64,000 nucleotides of DNA from Natronomonas sp. CBA1123 (GTDB lineage Archaea; Halobacteriota; Halobacteria; Halobacteriales; Haloarculaceae). The stretch's first letter is position 1, and every line of letters begins with the position of its first letter. The notes below the pieces were generated by a model. It did not search any database, was not told the DNA's origin, and saw only the letters and a program-made list of their open reading frames with translations. The stretch covers positions 124,001 through 188,000 of the forward strand of contig NZ_WPCC01000002.1 of NCBI RefSeq assembly GCF_009741925.1, given 5' to 3'. Below are positions 41,555-49,188 of this stretch, one piece after another. The translations under genes were made by a program, and so were the position numbers.

Positions 41555-42622
41555 ATGACTGACGCCGATGATCTCGTCTCTGCGGACGCGTTGGAAGCGT
41601 TCTGTCATGAGGAACTCGGTGGTTCGCCGGACGCGTCCCTCGCCGTCGAGCGCCATGAGGGCGGGTTCTCAAACGAGACACTGCTCGTCGAGTGGGACGG
41701 CCGCGATCTAATTCTGCGGCGCCCGCCTGTCGGTGATCACGCGGAGGGAGCCCACGACGTACTCCGGGAGGCCCGAGTGATGGACGCCGTTGCCGGCGAG
41801 GTGCCGGTGCCGGAGGTTGTGGCGACTTGCGATGACTCCGACGTGCTCGGCAGTGATTTCGTGTTGATGGAGCGTCTTGACGGGGACGTACTGCGGACCA
41901 GCGAACCAGCCCGGTTCGCTACCCCGGAACACCGCCGCGCAGTCGGTGAGCGCTTAGTGGACACACTTGCGGCCATCCATGCGGTGGATTATGAGGCGGT
42001 CGGACTGGCTGAGGGCGAGTTCGGGTATCCCGAAGGCTATCTTCAACGGCAGGTCGAGAACTTCACTGAGCAGTTGGACTGGATTCTCCAGAAGACCGAG
42101 CAGGACCGCAAGGTACCACACGTCCGTGAGGTCGGCGACTGGCTGGCCGAGAACGTCCCTAATGAGGCCGATCATGCTCTCGTTCATGGCGATTATAAGC
42201 TTGACAACCTCATGTTCGCGCCCGGGACGCCGCCCGAGGTCGCCGGAGTTCTCGACTGGGAACTGAGTACGCTGGGAGACCCGCTTGCGGACCTGGGGTG
42301 GATGCTGGTCTTCTGGCGGAACGCCGACGACCGCGATATCGGTCTCCCCGAGGAACTCGTCCCCCAGTTCATGGAGCATGCGGACTACCATAGTCGGCGC
42401 GAACTGGTCGACCGGTATGAGGACCGGACCGGAAGAGCGTTCACCAACGAGCGGTTCTACCGGGGACTGGCTGGCTACAAAGTTGTCACTACCTCCGAGG
42501 CGATGTACTACCGCTATCTGTCGGGTGACGCCGACGATCCGCTCTATCCCGCCTTAGAGGAAGGTGTCCCCGAACTGGCCCGCCGGGCAAAGCGTATCAT
42601 CGAGGGCGAGGAGCCGCTTTGA
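41555..42622 (+). CDS. APH-like phosphotransferase family protein (ACAD10/11-like kinase domain)
   Basis: A 355-residue aminoglycoside-phosphotransferase-fold kinase. Residue blocks: VERHEGGFSNETLLVEWDGRDLILRRPP (nucleotide loop), FVLMERLDGDVL, the catalytic HGDYKLDNLMF and the metal-binding VLDWELSTLGDPLADLGW. Close relatives sit beside acyl-CoA dehydrogenases and ligases and phosphorylate hydroxyacyl compounds (ACAD10/11-type). The next gene is an acyl-CoA ligase, which supports a role in fatty or hydroxy acid breakdown. Confidence 0.88.
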   Translation: MTDADDLVSADALEAFCHEELGGSPDASLAVERHEGGFSNETLLVEWDGRDLILRRPPVGDHAEGAHDVLREARVMDAVAGEVPVPEVVATCDDSDVLGSDFVLMERLDGDVLRTSEPARFATPEHRRAVGERLVDTLAAIHAVDYEAVGLAEGEFGYPEGYLQRQVENFTEQLDWILQKTEQDRKVPHVREVGDWLAENVPNEADHALVHGDYKLDNLMFAPGTPPEVAGVLDWELSTLGDPLADLGWMLVFWRNADDRDIGLPEELVPQFMEHADYHSRRELVDRYEDRTGRAFTNERFYRGLAGYKVVTTSEAMYYRYLSGDADDPLYPALEEGVPELARRAKRIIEGEEPL

Positions 42623-42755
42623 ATGGGCTGCTGCGTTCCCCCGACGACTGATCGTTCGGACGCATCAGATGTGACAGATTGGAATCACGAATCGACGGCG
42701 CTCAGAGGGTCGCTAGACAAAACGATTTTGATTGGGCCACTAGTTTATGTGTCAC

Positions 42756-44435
42756 ATGGCCACAATTGAACGTCTGGACAGGTACCATTTTCACGAGCAC
42801 GATTGGGAGACTTTCGAAGAGATACGCGACTGGTTCGAGTGGGAGGTCCCGGACCGGTTCAACATCGCCGCGTACGTCTGCGATCGGTGGGCCGAAGAGA
42901 CACCTGAGCAGACGGCTCTGTTCGTTGAGGACGAGTCTGGTGCGACGGACACGTATACGTTCGCCGAATTCGAGGCCGCGGCGAGCAGGTTGGCGAACCA
43001 CCTGGCGGCCAGCGGCGTTGAGCGCGGAGACCGAATCGGTGTAAATCTGCCCCAGAAGCCCGAGACAGCAATCGCCCACGTTGCGGCCTGGAAGCTTGGT
43101 GCGGTTTCGGTACCGCTGTCGACGCTGTTCGGACCGGACGGGCTGGGCTATCGGCTGGCCGACGCCGGCGCGAGCGCCTGTATCGTCGACGGCAGTAACG
43201 TCGGTGCGCTCCGGCGTGCTCGTGACGACTATGACCTCGATTTGGCGTCGGTACTCGTTGTCGACGGGCAACCGGAAGGCGACGAGCAGGCGTACGCCGA
43301 CGCCGTGGCCGGTCGGGACGCCGAGTACGAAGCAGTCGACACCCCTGCGGAGGACGACGCGCTGCTCATCTACACCTCTGGGACGACGGGCGATCCGAAG
43401 GGCGTCCGGCATGCCCACCGTGTGTTGCTGGGGCACCTCCCGGGTATCCAGACGGTTGCCGACTTCGAATTCGGTGACGAGACGCGGTTCTGGACGCCGG
43501 CGGAGTGGGCCTGGATCGCCTCGCTGTTCAACATCGTCTTCCCGGCGCTGTTCTACGGGCGGCCGGTACTGGCGTATCATGGCGGCGAGTTCGACCCGGC
43601 GAAGGCGTTCGACCTGCTGGACCGCTACGACATCACGATGCTGTTCGCGCCGGCGACGGCACTCAAGTTCATGATGCAGGTACCCAGCGAGGAATACGAC
43701 GTGGACTCGCTGCGCGTCATCGGAAGCGGTGGCGAGACGCTCGGCGAGTCGGTCGCGGAATGGGCGGCAGAAACGTTCAGCGGCGCCGCTGTCCACGAGG
43801 GGTACGGACAGACCGAGGCCAACGTGACCGTCGTCGAAAACGGGTCGCTGGCAGAACAGCGCACTGGGTCAATGGGCTTGGCCGCACCGGGTCACGAAGT
43901 TACCATCGTTGATCCGGAGACCGGCGAGCCTACAGTCGAGCCGAACCAGGTCGGCGAGATCGCCGTCAGATATGAGGGCGACCCAGTCTGCTTCAAGGAG
44001 TACTGGAACGAGCCTGCAAAGACCGACACCAAGGTCCGGAACGGGTGGTTGCTGACTGAGGACCTCGGTCGGATCGACGAGGACGGCTACTTCTACTTCG
44101 AGTCCCGAAAGGACGATGTCATCATCTCTTCGGGCTACCGCATCGGCCCCGAGGAGATCGAAGAATCGCTGGCCAGCCACGACGCCGTCACGGACGCCGC
44201 CGTCATCGGTGTCCCCCACGAGGAGCGCGGGGAGGTCCCGAAGGCGTTCGTACTGGTCGCCGATGGGTACGACCCCGGCAACGAGCTCCGTGAGACGTTA
44301 ATGGCCCACGTCAAGGACCGGCTGGCAAAGTACGAGTACCCTCGCGAAGTCGAGTTCGTTGCGGAACTCCCCCGGACGACGACGGGAAAGGTCCGCCGGC
44401 AGTCACTTCGCGAACAGGAAGGGCTGGACGACTGA
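42756..44435 (+). CDS. Medium-chain-type acyl-CoA synthetase (AMP-forming)
   Basis: A 559-residue ANL-superfamily ligase. P-loop YTSGTTGDPKGV, A5 motif GYGQTEAN, hinge GWLLTEDLGRIDEDGYFYFESRKDDVI with SGYRIGPEEIE, and the C-terminal catalytic Lys in PRTTTGKVRR. It activates a carboxylic acid to acyl-AMP and then acyl-CoA. Sequence features (WTPAEWAWIASLFN) fit the acetyl/medium-chain (MACS) branch. ATG 42756 is chosen; MCH before it (42747) is a possible longer start. It lies 130 bases after the phosphotransferase gene. Confidence 0.9.
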   Translation: MATIERLDRYHFHEHDWETFEEIRDWFEWEVPDRFNIAAYVCDRWAEETPEQTALFVEDESGATDTYTFAEFEAAASRLANHLAASGVERGDRIGVNLPQKPETAIAHVAAWKLGAVSVPLSTLFGPDGLGYRLADAGASACIVDGSNVGALRRARDDYDLDLASVLVVDGQPEGDEQAYADAVAGRDAEYEAVDTPAEDDALLIYTSGTTGDPKGVRHAHRVLLGHLPGIQTVADFEFGDETRFWTPAEWAWIASLFNIVFPALFYGRPVLAYHGGEFDPAKAFDLLDRYDITMLFAPATALKFMMQVPSEEYDVDSLRVIGSGGETLGESVAEWAAETFSGAAVHEGYGQTEANVTVVENGSLAEQRTGSMGLAAPGHEVTIVDPETGEPTVEPNQVGEIAVRYEGDPVCFKEYWNEPAKTDTKVRNGWLLTEDLGRIDEDGYFYFESRKDDVIISSGYRIGPEEIEESLASHDAVTDAAVIGVPHEERGEVPKAFVLVADGYDPGNELRETLMAHVKDRLAKYEYPREVEFVAELPRTTTGKVRRQSLREQEGLDD

Positions 44436-44533
44436 CTGTTAGTAGACGTCGAGCGCGGTGCTCTCAATGTAGACGATTCAAGCCCCGTCTGCTCAGTACT
44501 TTACAGTTGGTCGATCGGCTTGTAGATGGCTTT

Positions 44534-44700
44534 GTGAACTACCCTACCCTACTCGCTCACAGCTTGCGCGGTTCGCTCGTTGAGGGTAGGGCTTCCTGCT
44601 TCCACGACGCGCTTTGCAGATACTGACGTATCCACAGGGAGCGCAGTCTCCACAGGCGTTGATTCGGAGTGTCCCACTCCTACGTCTTCGAGGCCGCGAG
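44534..44700 (-). ncRNA. Predicted omega (reRNA) guide RNA at the tnpB 3' end
   Basis: The 3' part of tnpB and the following bases contain complementary CCCTACCC (about 44580-44592) and GGGTAGGGTAG (44537-44550 region) segments that can fold into a hairpin, ending in GTAGTTCAC at about 44534. In TnpB systems the guide RNA overlaps the 3' end of the gene and runs a short way into flanking DNA. Here the guide would read from 44533 downward (AAAGCCATCTACAAG). The exact 5' end is not visible. Confidence 0.45.
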
Positions 44701-45793
44701 AAAGAATGTTCCACGCCGCGTTCGCGTCCCTGTCTGCCTCAAACCCGCAGGCGGGACAGGAATGTTCGCGGACCCACAACGGCTTCTCCGTCGAAGTCCC
44801 ACAGGCCGCACACTCCTTGGTCGTCCCTCTCGGGTTGACCGCCACGAAGTGCGTCCCCTCCCGCTCGCACTTGTACTCAAGTAGTGAGAGGAACGTTCGC
44901 CATGCCGCTGACGCCGTGTTGCGGCTGTTCGACGTCGATTCGAGCATCCCCTTCACGTTCAGGTCTTCGACCGCCACGAGGTCGTACTCCCGAGCGTAGT
45001 AGTTCGAGAGCTTGTGCAAGAAGTCGCGCCGCTTCCGTCGGAGGTTGGCGTGACACTCTGCGACCCGCCGCCGTTGCTTCTCGTAGTTGTTCGACCCGTG
45101 CTGTTTCCGCGAGAGGGACCGCTGTTCACGTTCCAGCCGCTCCCGTTCGGCGGAGAGGTCGAGCGACCCGACGGCGTGACCGTCCGTATCGTGAGCGTAC
45201 TTGAGAATCCCCACGTCGATTCCGACGCACCGCTCGGGATTCTCGGGCGGTTCGGGCGGGTCACGGTCCAGTTCGATGCCGAACGTGGCGAACCACTCGC
45301 CCGTCGGTTCCTTCTTGACCGTGACCTGTTTCACGGTGTCGTCGTCGGGGATGGCGCGGTGAAGCCGAATTGGTATGTCCGCGAGTTTCGAGAGTGACAG
45401 GACAGTCTGACCGCCCTTCTTGTCGAGCTTGAAGCCACACTGGCTGTACGTGAAACTTCGGAACTCCCGTGGCGGCTTCCACTTGAGGTGACCGACGCCG
45501 TAGCCGTTATTCTTGAGTTCCCCGAGGGACTTGACGTTCTGCTCAATTCGCATGACAGTCGTTTGTAGGACTGTCGAGTACACGTCGGAGAGGCCATCCC
45601 ACCAGTCTTTGAGACTGGGAAGTTCGTCTCGGATGGACCGAACACGCTGATTGAGCGTGCCTGCGTCCTCGGGGATTTGGTTGAAGCGGTAGAGCGCGTG
45701 ATTGTAGAGTTGCCTACAAATGTCTCGGTGGCGGTCCAACTCCTCTCGGTGGGCATCGGACGGCTTGAGACGGTACTTGTAGGCGTAGTACAC
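44549..45793 (-). CDS. tnpB: TnpB RNA-guided nuclease (IS200/IS605 group, IS1341 type)
   Basis: A 414-residue TnpB. The split RuvC nuclease is complete: Asp193 in GIDVGILKYA, Glu276 in VAVEDLNVKGM and Asp354 in EADRDANAAW. The zinc ribbon CAACGTSTE ... CPACG (Cys 328, 331, 346, 349) lies between. No TnpA transposase is adjacent, so it is an IS1341-type stand-alone unit that cuts DNA guided by its omega RNA. Translation begins at GTG 45793, two bases after a small upstream gene. The hairpin at its 3' end is annotated separately. Confidence 0.9.
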   Translation of the reverse strand: MYYAYKYRLKPSDAHREELDRHRDICRQLYNHALYRFNQIPEDAGTLNQRVRSIRDELPSLKDWWDGLSDVYSTVLQTTVMRIEQNVKSLGELKNNGYGVGHLKWKPPREFRSFTYSQCGFKLDKKGGQTVLSLSKLADIPIRLHRAIPDDDTVKQVTVKKEPTGEWFATFGIELDRDPPEPPENPERCVGIDVGILKYAHDTDGHAVGSLDLSAERERLEREQRSLSRKQHGSNNYEKQRRRVAECHANLRRKRRDFLHKLSNYYAREYDLVAVEDLNVKGMLESTSNSRNTASAAWRTFLSLLEYKCEREGTHFVAVNPRGTTKECAACGTSTEKPLWVREHSCPACGFEADRDANAAWNILSRGLEDVGVGHSESTPVETALPVDTSVSAKRVVEAGSPTLNERTAQAVSE

Positions 45794-45795
45794 GG

Positions 45796-45924
45796 CTACC
45801 CGTGTTCCTCAATGTGCTCGTCGAGACACTCGCGGATAAACGACGAGAGGTTCAGGTGATTGTCCTGAATCCACTCGTGTTGGTCTTCTCGGAGCGTGAT
45901 TGTGGTCCGCTTCACCGTATGCAT
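45796..45924 (-). CDS. 42-aa ribbon-helix-helix-like protein upstream of tnpB
   Basis: ATG 45924 encodes MHTVKRTTITLREDQHEWI, then HLNLSSFIRECLDEHI and a short tail. A beta strand (RTTITL) followed by two helices with LSSFIRE is the pattern of ribbon-helix-helix DNA-binding proteins. The stop lies two bases before the tnpB GTG, so both are cotranscribed. It may repress the tnpB promoter (AT-rich at about 45,925-45,950). The gene is shorter than most annotation cut-offs. Confidence 0.65.
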   Translation of the reverse strand: MHTVKRTTITLREDQHEWIQDNHLNLSSFIRECLDEHIEEHG

Positions 45925-46246
45925 AGTATTCACTATATGCACAAAAACGTTGCGATTGCGTGGGCCTGTGGGCCTGCCACAGAATTGTGTATGAGAACTA
46001 TGCGGCGCTGTATCCCCTCCCTGCTCGCGCCTCCCGTTCGGTCGGCGCTCGCTGAGGAAGGGGGCTTAGCGCCTACTTTCAGCTAAACTCCTACCGACCA
46101 TTCGAATCGCTAGCCGGCTGTGGTGGGTCGCAACTTGATTTTGGTAAATGGCTCACAAAAAGGGTTTAACGCTTTTCTACAGGCAGAACCGAATGAATGC
46201 CTCGGAGTTTGACGCTGTGATAGCTGTCGCCAATTTATATCAAATT
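45925..46246. other. Upstream region of the tnpB unit with IS-like left end and scar
   Basis: Contains the tnpB-unit promoter, GC-rich dyads (CTCGCTGAGG, about 46,025-46,075) that may belong to the element's left end, and at 46176-46212 the segment resembling 41395-41430. No gene is seen. It ends at the target duplication ATCAAATT of the next element (46239-46246). Confidence 0.4.
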
Positions 46247-47033
46247 GGCGCTGTTGAAATCCTCAGTAGATGATACATTGCCCCCAGTCCCGGTTAATAC
46301 AGATGACCCGCTTACCGACATAGAGCACCAACCTACCGACCTTGTGTCAAAACTGGCGTGCTACATACGGAGAGTGTTTTCACCGCGATGTCTTCGTTTC
46401 TTTCAGGTGGCACCTACAGAATTGGGCTCGCAGTGGGTGTGCGAGACCGTCAGTCTCGTTCCATCCCCCTTTCGGGGTAGATGCGGAATACGACGGCATC
46501 ACTGGGGCCGTCGTCATCCGGCGGGAAGAAGTGGATGTGGCCTTTGTCGAAAACGCCCGGGTACTTTGCAGAACCGAACTCCCTCCACGCCCTGTACCGG
46601 ACGACGTAGGGTCTGGACTCGGCAACGGCCTCTCGTAGTGTCATCGACGGGCCGCTCGCGTCCTCCTGCCGTGGCTCAATGTCTATCCGTTCGAAGTACA
46701 CCCTCGCTTGCTCCGGTGCAGACTGATTCCCGTCGGTCCGAAACAGTTCGAACTCGACCCTGTACCAGCTTTCAGAGTGGTTGAACACGGCAAGGTTGAG
46801 CGGTACCGACTGAGAGGAGAAATCCGAGCAACCGGCACAGCTGGCCACTACACCAGTTGTCCCCATGAGGAACTGGCGGCGATCCATATTCGCGATGGTC
46901 TCCCGAGAACTAAGTGTCTTGCCTGTACTTGGCAGTTTGAGTCTATGATATTGGATCTTGAGCTGGTGGCTATGCGCCCTGTATGCAGCACTGCGCCTGA
47001 AACCTATCACTTGTTGAGGGTTTCAACAGAGCC
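46247..47033. mobile_element. 787-bp IS6-like non-autonomous element with cargo lipoprotein gene, 8-bp TSD
   Basis: Left end GGCGCTGTTGAAATC (one change from the 19990 element), right end GGTTTCAACAGAGCC up to 47033. The flanks are identical octamers, ATCAAATT at 46239-46246 and 47034-47041. Left ends in the window share GTTGAAATC and right ends share GTTGAAACCC when read inward, so the two ends are distinguishable and conserved between elements. The only gene inside is an exported protein; no transposase. Confidence 0.8.
46450..46887 (-). CDS. Cargo of the second IS6-like element: Tat-exported lipoprotein
   Basis: A 145-residue protein that begins MDRRQFLMGTTGVVASCAGCSD: a twin-arginine signal (RRQFL) and a cysteine lipobox, so it should be exported folded and lipid-anchored. 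The mature part (VPLNLAVFNHSESWYRVEFELFRTD and YVVRYRAWREFG) resembles small haloarchaeal beta-sandwich lipoproteins. The longer frame upstream of ATG 46887 destroys the signal and is rejected. It lies wholly within the transposed segment. Confidence 0.72.
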   Translation of the reverse strand: MDRRQFLMGTTGVVASCAGCSDFSSQSVPLNLAVFNHSESWYRVEFELFRTDGNQSAPEQARVYFERIDIEPRQEDASGPSMTLREAVAESRPYVVRYRAWREFGSAKYPGVFDKGHIHFFPPDDDGPSDAVVFRIYPERGMERD

Positions 47034-47054
47034 ATCAAATTAAAAATACAGCGT

Positions 47055-48641
47055 TTAGCTGATTTCGCGATCCTCGTCTTCCCAGTATTCGTCGCGAAGT
47101 GCCTTTTTATCCATTTTTCCGTACGGTGTCTTTGGAATCTCGTTGACGAATTCGACGCGCTTCGGCTTCTTGTAGTCGGCTAACTGCTCATCCGCGAACG
47201 AGAAGATATCCGACGCGGTGAGGGTAGCCTCATCTCGTCGAACACAAATCGCGGTAACGATTTCACCCCACTCCTCGTCGGGGATACCGATTACGGCGAC
47301 TTCCTTGATACCGTCGTGTTCGCCGAGTGCCTCTTCGACCTCTGTGGAATAGACGTTCATCCCACCAGTAATTATCATATCACTCGCACGGTCGAGGAGG
47401 TACACATATCCGTCCTCGTCGATTCGGCCGATATCACCGGTACGTACCCAACCATCGGTAACTGTCTCTTCGGTGGCTTCGGGCCGTTCGTAGTACCTCT
47501 CCATTGTGTACGGTGCGGTGGCCAGAACTTCACCCTCTTCGCCGGGAGGAAGGTCCTCACCAGTCTCTACGTCGACGATTTTCACGTCACTCATGAGACA
47601 GGCCTGGCCCGCAGATGAGAGCCGTTCGTTCAGGTCCCGTTCCACAGCAATCTGATGCTCCTGTTTGCCGAAGGTCGTTATCAGATTTGGAACCTCGGTC
47701 TGCCCGTAGAACTGCAGAAATACCGGTCCGAATGCGTCAAGTCCCTCACGCAACCGGGCTGGCGTCATCGGTGCGGCACCGTAGACGAGCGTATCTAGAG
47801 ATGACGTATCGTGGTCTGACAGCTGTGGCGAATCCAAGACCCGATAAATCATGGTCGGAACCATGAACGTCCACGTTATGGATTCATTTTCAATTGTCGA
47901 GAGAGCGATATCGATGTCGAATCCATTGCGGACGACAACTGTGGCGCCAGCAAGGAGACCCGCCCAGAGGAATGCGCCTGCGGAGTGAGGAAGCGGCGTC
48001 ATCAGCAACATCGTGTCGTCGGCGGTAATCCCGAGCTCAATAATATGGGAGTACGCGTTTACCGTCATGTTCTCGTGGGTATGAAGGACGCCTTTCGGCT
48101 TCCCTGTCGTTCCACCAGTGTAGTAGTGCCCCACGAAATCGGACGGTTCAACTACCGTTTCAGGTGGGGCAGACGCCTCTCCTGTGAACTCCTCGAACGG
48201 CACAAAACTCTCGGGGAGTGATTCCTCATCCGACACCCCGACGAACGTCTCGACGTCGTCAAGCGAGGACCGCAGGTCGTCGACGGTATCGACGAATGCT
48301 GGCCCACACACGACAGTCCCCGCATGGGAGTCGTTAAGCATGTACTCGAACTCTGCCGCAGTCAGTTGATCATTGAGTGGGACCTTCGTGGCACCGGCTT
48401 TGATGACACCAAGATCGGCAATCAGGTACTCAACCCGGTTCGTCAGCATCAATGCGACCCGGTCGTTGGGGCCGACATCGTGGTCGGCGAGCGCGTGGGC
48501 GAAGGCGTTCGCCCTAGCATCCAGTTCGGCATAGGTGAGCGATTCGTCCTCGAACTGGACTGCAACCCGATCGGCGTACTTGCGGAGGCTCTTTTCGAAG
48601 ACCGACTTTAGCGTCCGTGCATGTGCGTCTGTTTCAATCAT
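47055..48641 (-). CDS. AMP-forming acyl-CoA ligase of the acetone carboxylase operon
   Basis: A 528-residue ANL ligase: P-loop YYTGGTTGKPKGV, A5 FYGQTEVPN, hinge GWVRTGDIGRIDEDGYVYLLDRASDMIITGGMNVYSTEVE, catalytic Lys in PKTPYGKMDKK. It is the last gene of the acx operon, so activation of acetoacetate to acetoacetyl-CoA is the obvious candidate reaction, though the family cannot be separated from other short or aromatic acid ligases by motif. The start is ATG 48641 because the longer frame would overlap acxC. A close paralogue lies at 54421-55992. Confidence 0.87.
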   Translation of the reverse strand: MIETDAHARTLKSVFEKSLRKYADRVAVQFEDESLTYAELDARANAFAHALADHDVGPNDRVALMLTNRVEYLIADLGVIKAGATKVPLNDQLTAAEFEYMLNDSHAGTVVCGPAFVDTVDDLRSSLDDVETFVGVSDEESLPESFVPFEEFTGEASAPPETVVEPSDFVGHYYTGGTTGKPKGVLHTHENMTVNAYSHIIELGITADDTMLLMTPLPHSAGAFLWAGLLAGATVVVRNGFDIDIALSTIENESITWTFMVPTMIYRVLDSPQLSDHDTSSLDTLVYGAAPMTPARLREGLDAFGPVFLQFYGQTEVPNLITTFGKQEHQIAVERDLNERLSSAGQACLMSDVKIVDVETGEDLPPGEEGEVLATAPYTMERYYERPEATEETVTDGWVRTGDIGRIDEDGYVYLLDRASDMIITGGMNVYSTEVEEALGEHDGIKEVAVIGIPDEEWGEIVTAICVRRDEATLTASDIFSFADEQLADYKKPKRVEFVNEIPKTPYGKMDKKALRDEYWEDEDREIS

Positions 48642-48681
48642 GGAATCGTATCGAAAATCGGTGGTTAGAAACTGACCTCCG

Positions 48682-49182
48682 CTACTGCCCGTCTGGAACG
48701 GGTTGGTCAAGCCACTCTTCGTAGAACGTGTCGATATCCGGCTCGAACTTCTGTAAGATCGGATATCCGGCTGGAACGGCTTCGACGTCGAGCAGTGAGT
48801 AACACTCTGGACAGAAGTATTCCCGAATCTGGAACGTCCAGTCGGGGTCCGGAGTCATCAATTCGGGATACAGCTCGGCGGTTTCCTCCTGTTCTTCGCG
48901 GGCACGGATGTCACACTCCAGTTTCCAGTTCTCATCTGCACTACAGAGCTCGTGACCACATTCGGCTTTGACCGTCCGTCCGTCATCGCCTGCAACCACG
49001 TACAAGTGGTCGTTGAGGGGAACGAGTATTCGGTCGTCCCAATCGACCCGCTCCTGTAGAATCTCGATTGTGGTCTCAAATCGCTCGGGGTCCTTCGGGT
49101 CTGGAAGGACATCGTCGCGGAGTTCTGGCCACGGTAGCGTTCCATCGATCAGCTTCTCGATTTGTGATTTGTCGGTCGACAT
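48682..49182 (-). CDS. acxC: Acetone carboxylase gamma subunit
   Basis: A 166-residue protein matching AcxC in size (about 168 in the bacterial enzyme) and in layout: an N-terminal helical part, LNDHLYVVAGDDGRTVKAECGHELCSADENWKLE, and a second cysteine pair YFCPECYSLLDVEAVP that together can bind a zinc ion. AcxC completes the alpha2-beta2-gamma2 enzyme. It lies six bases after acxB and before the CoA ligase gene. Confidence 0.85.
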   Translation of the reverse strand: MSTDKSQIEKLIDGTLPWPELRDDVLPDPKDPERFETTIEILQERVDWDDRILVPLNDHLYVVAGDDGRTVKAECGHELCSADENWKLECDIRAREEQEETAELYPELMTPDPDWTFQIREYFCPECYSLLDVEAVPAGYPILQKFEPDIDTFYEEWLDQPVPDGQ

Positions 49183-49188
49183 CGTGTA

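Noticed and set aside
42747-43796. Long minus-strand frames antisense to the acyl-CoA synthetase and to other GC-rich genes
   Set aside because: Arg/Pro-rich products without motifs; these are the usual shadow frames of high-GC haloarchaeal genes.
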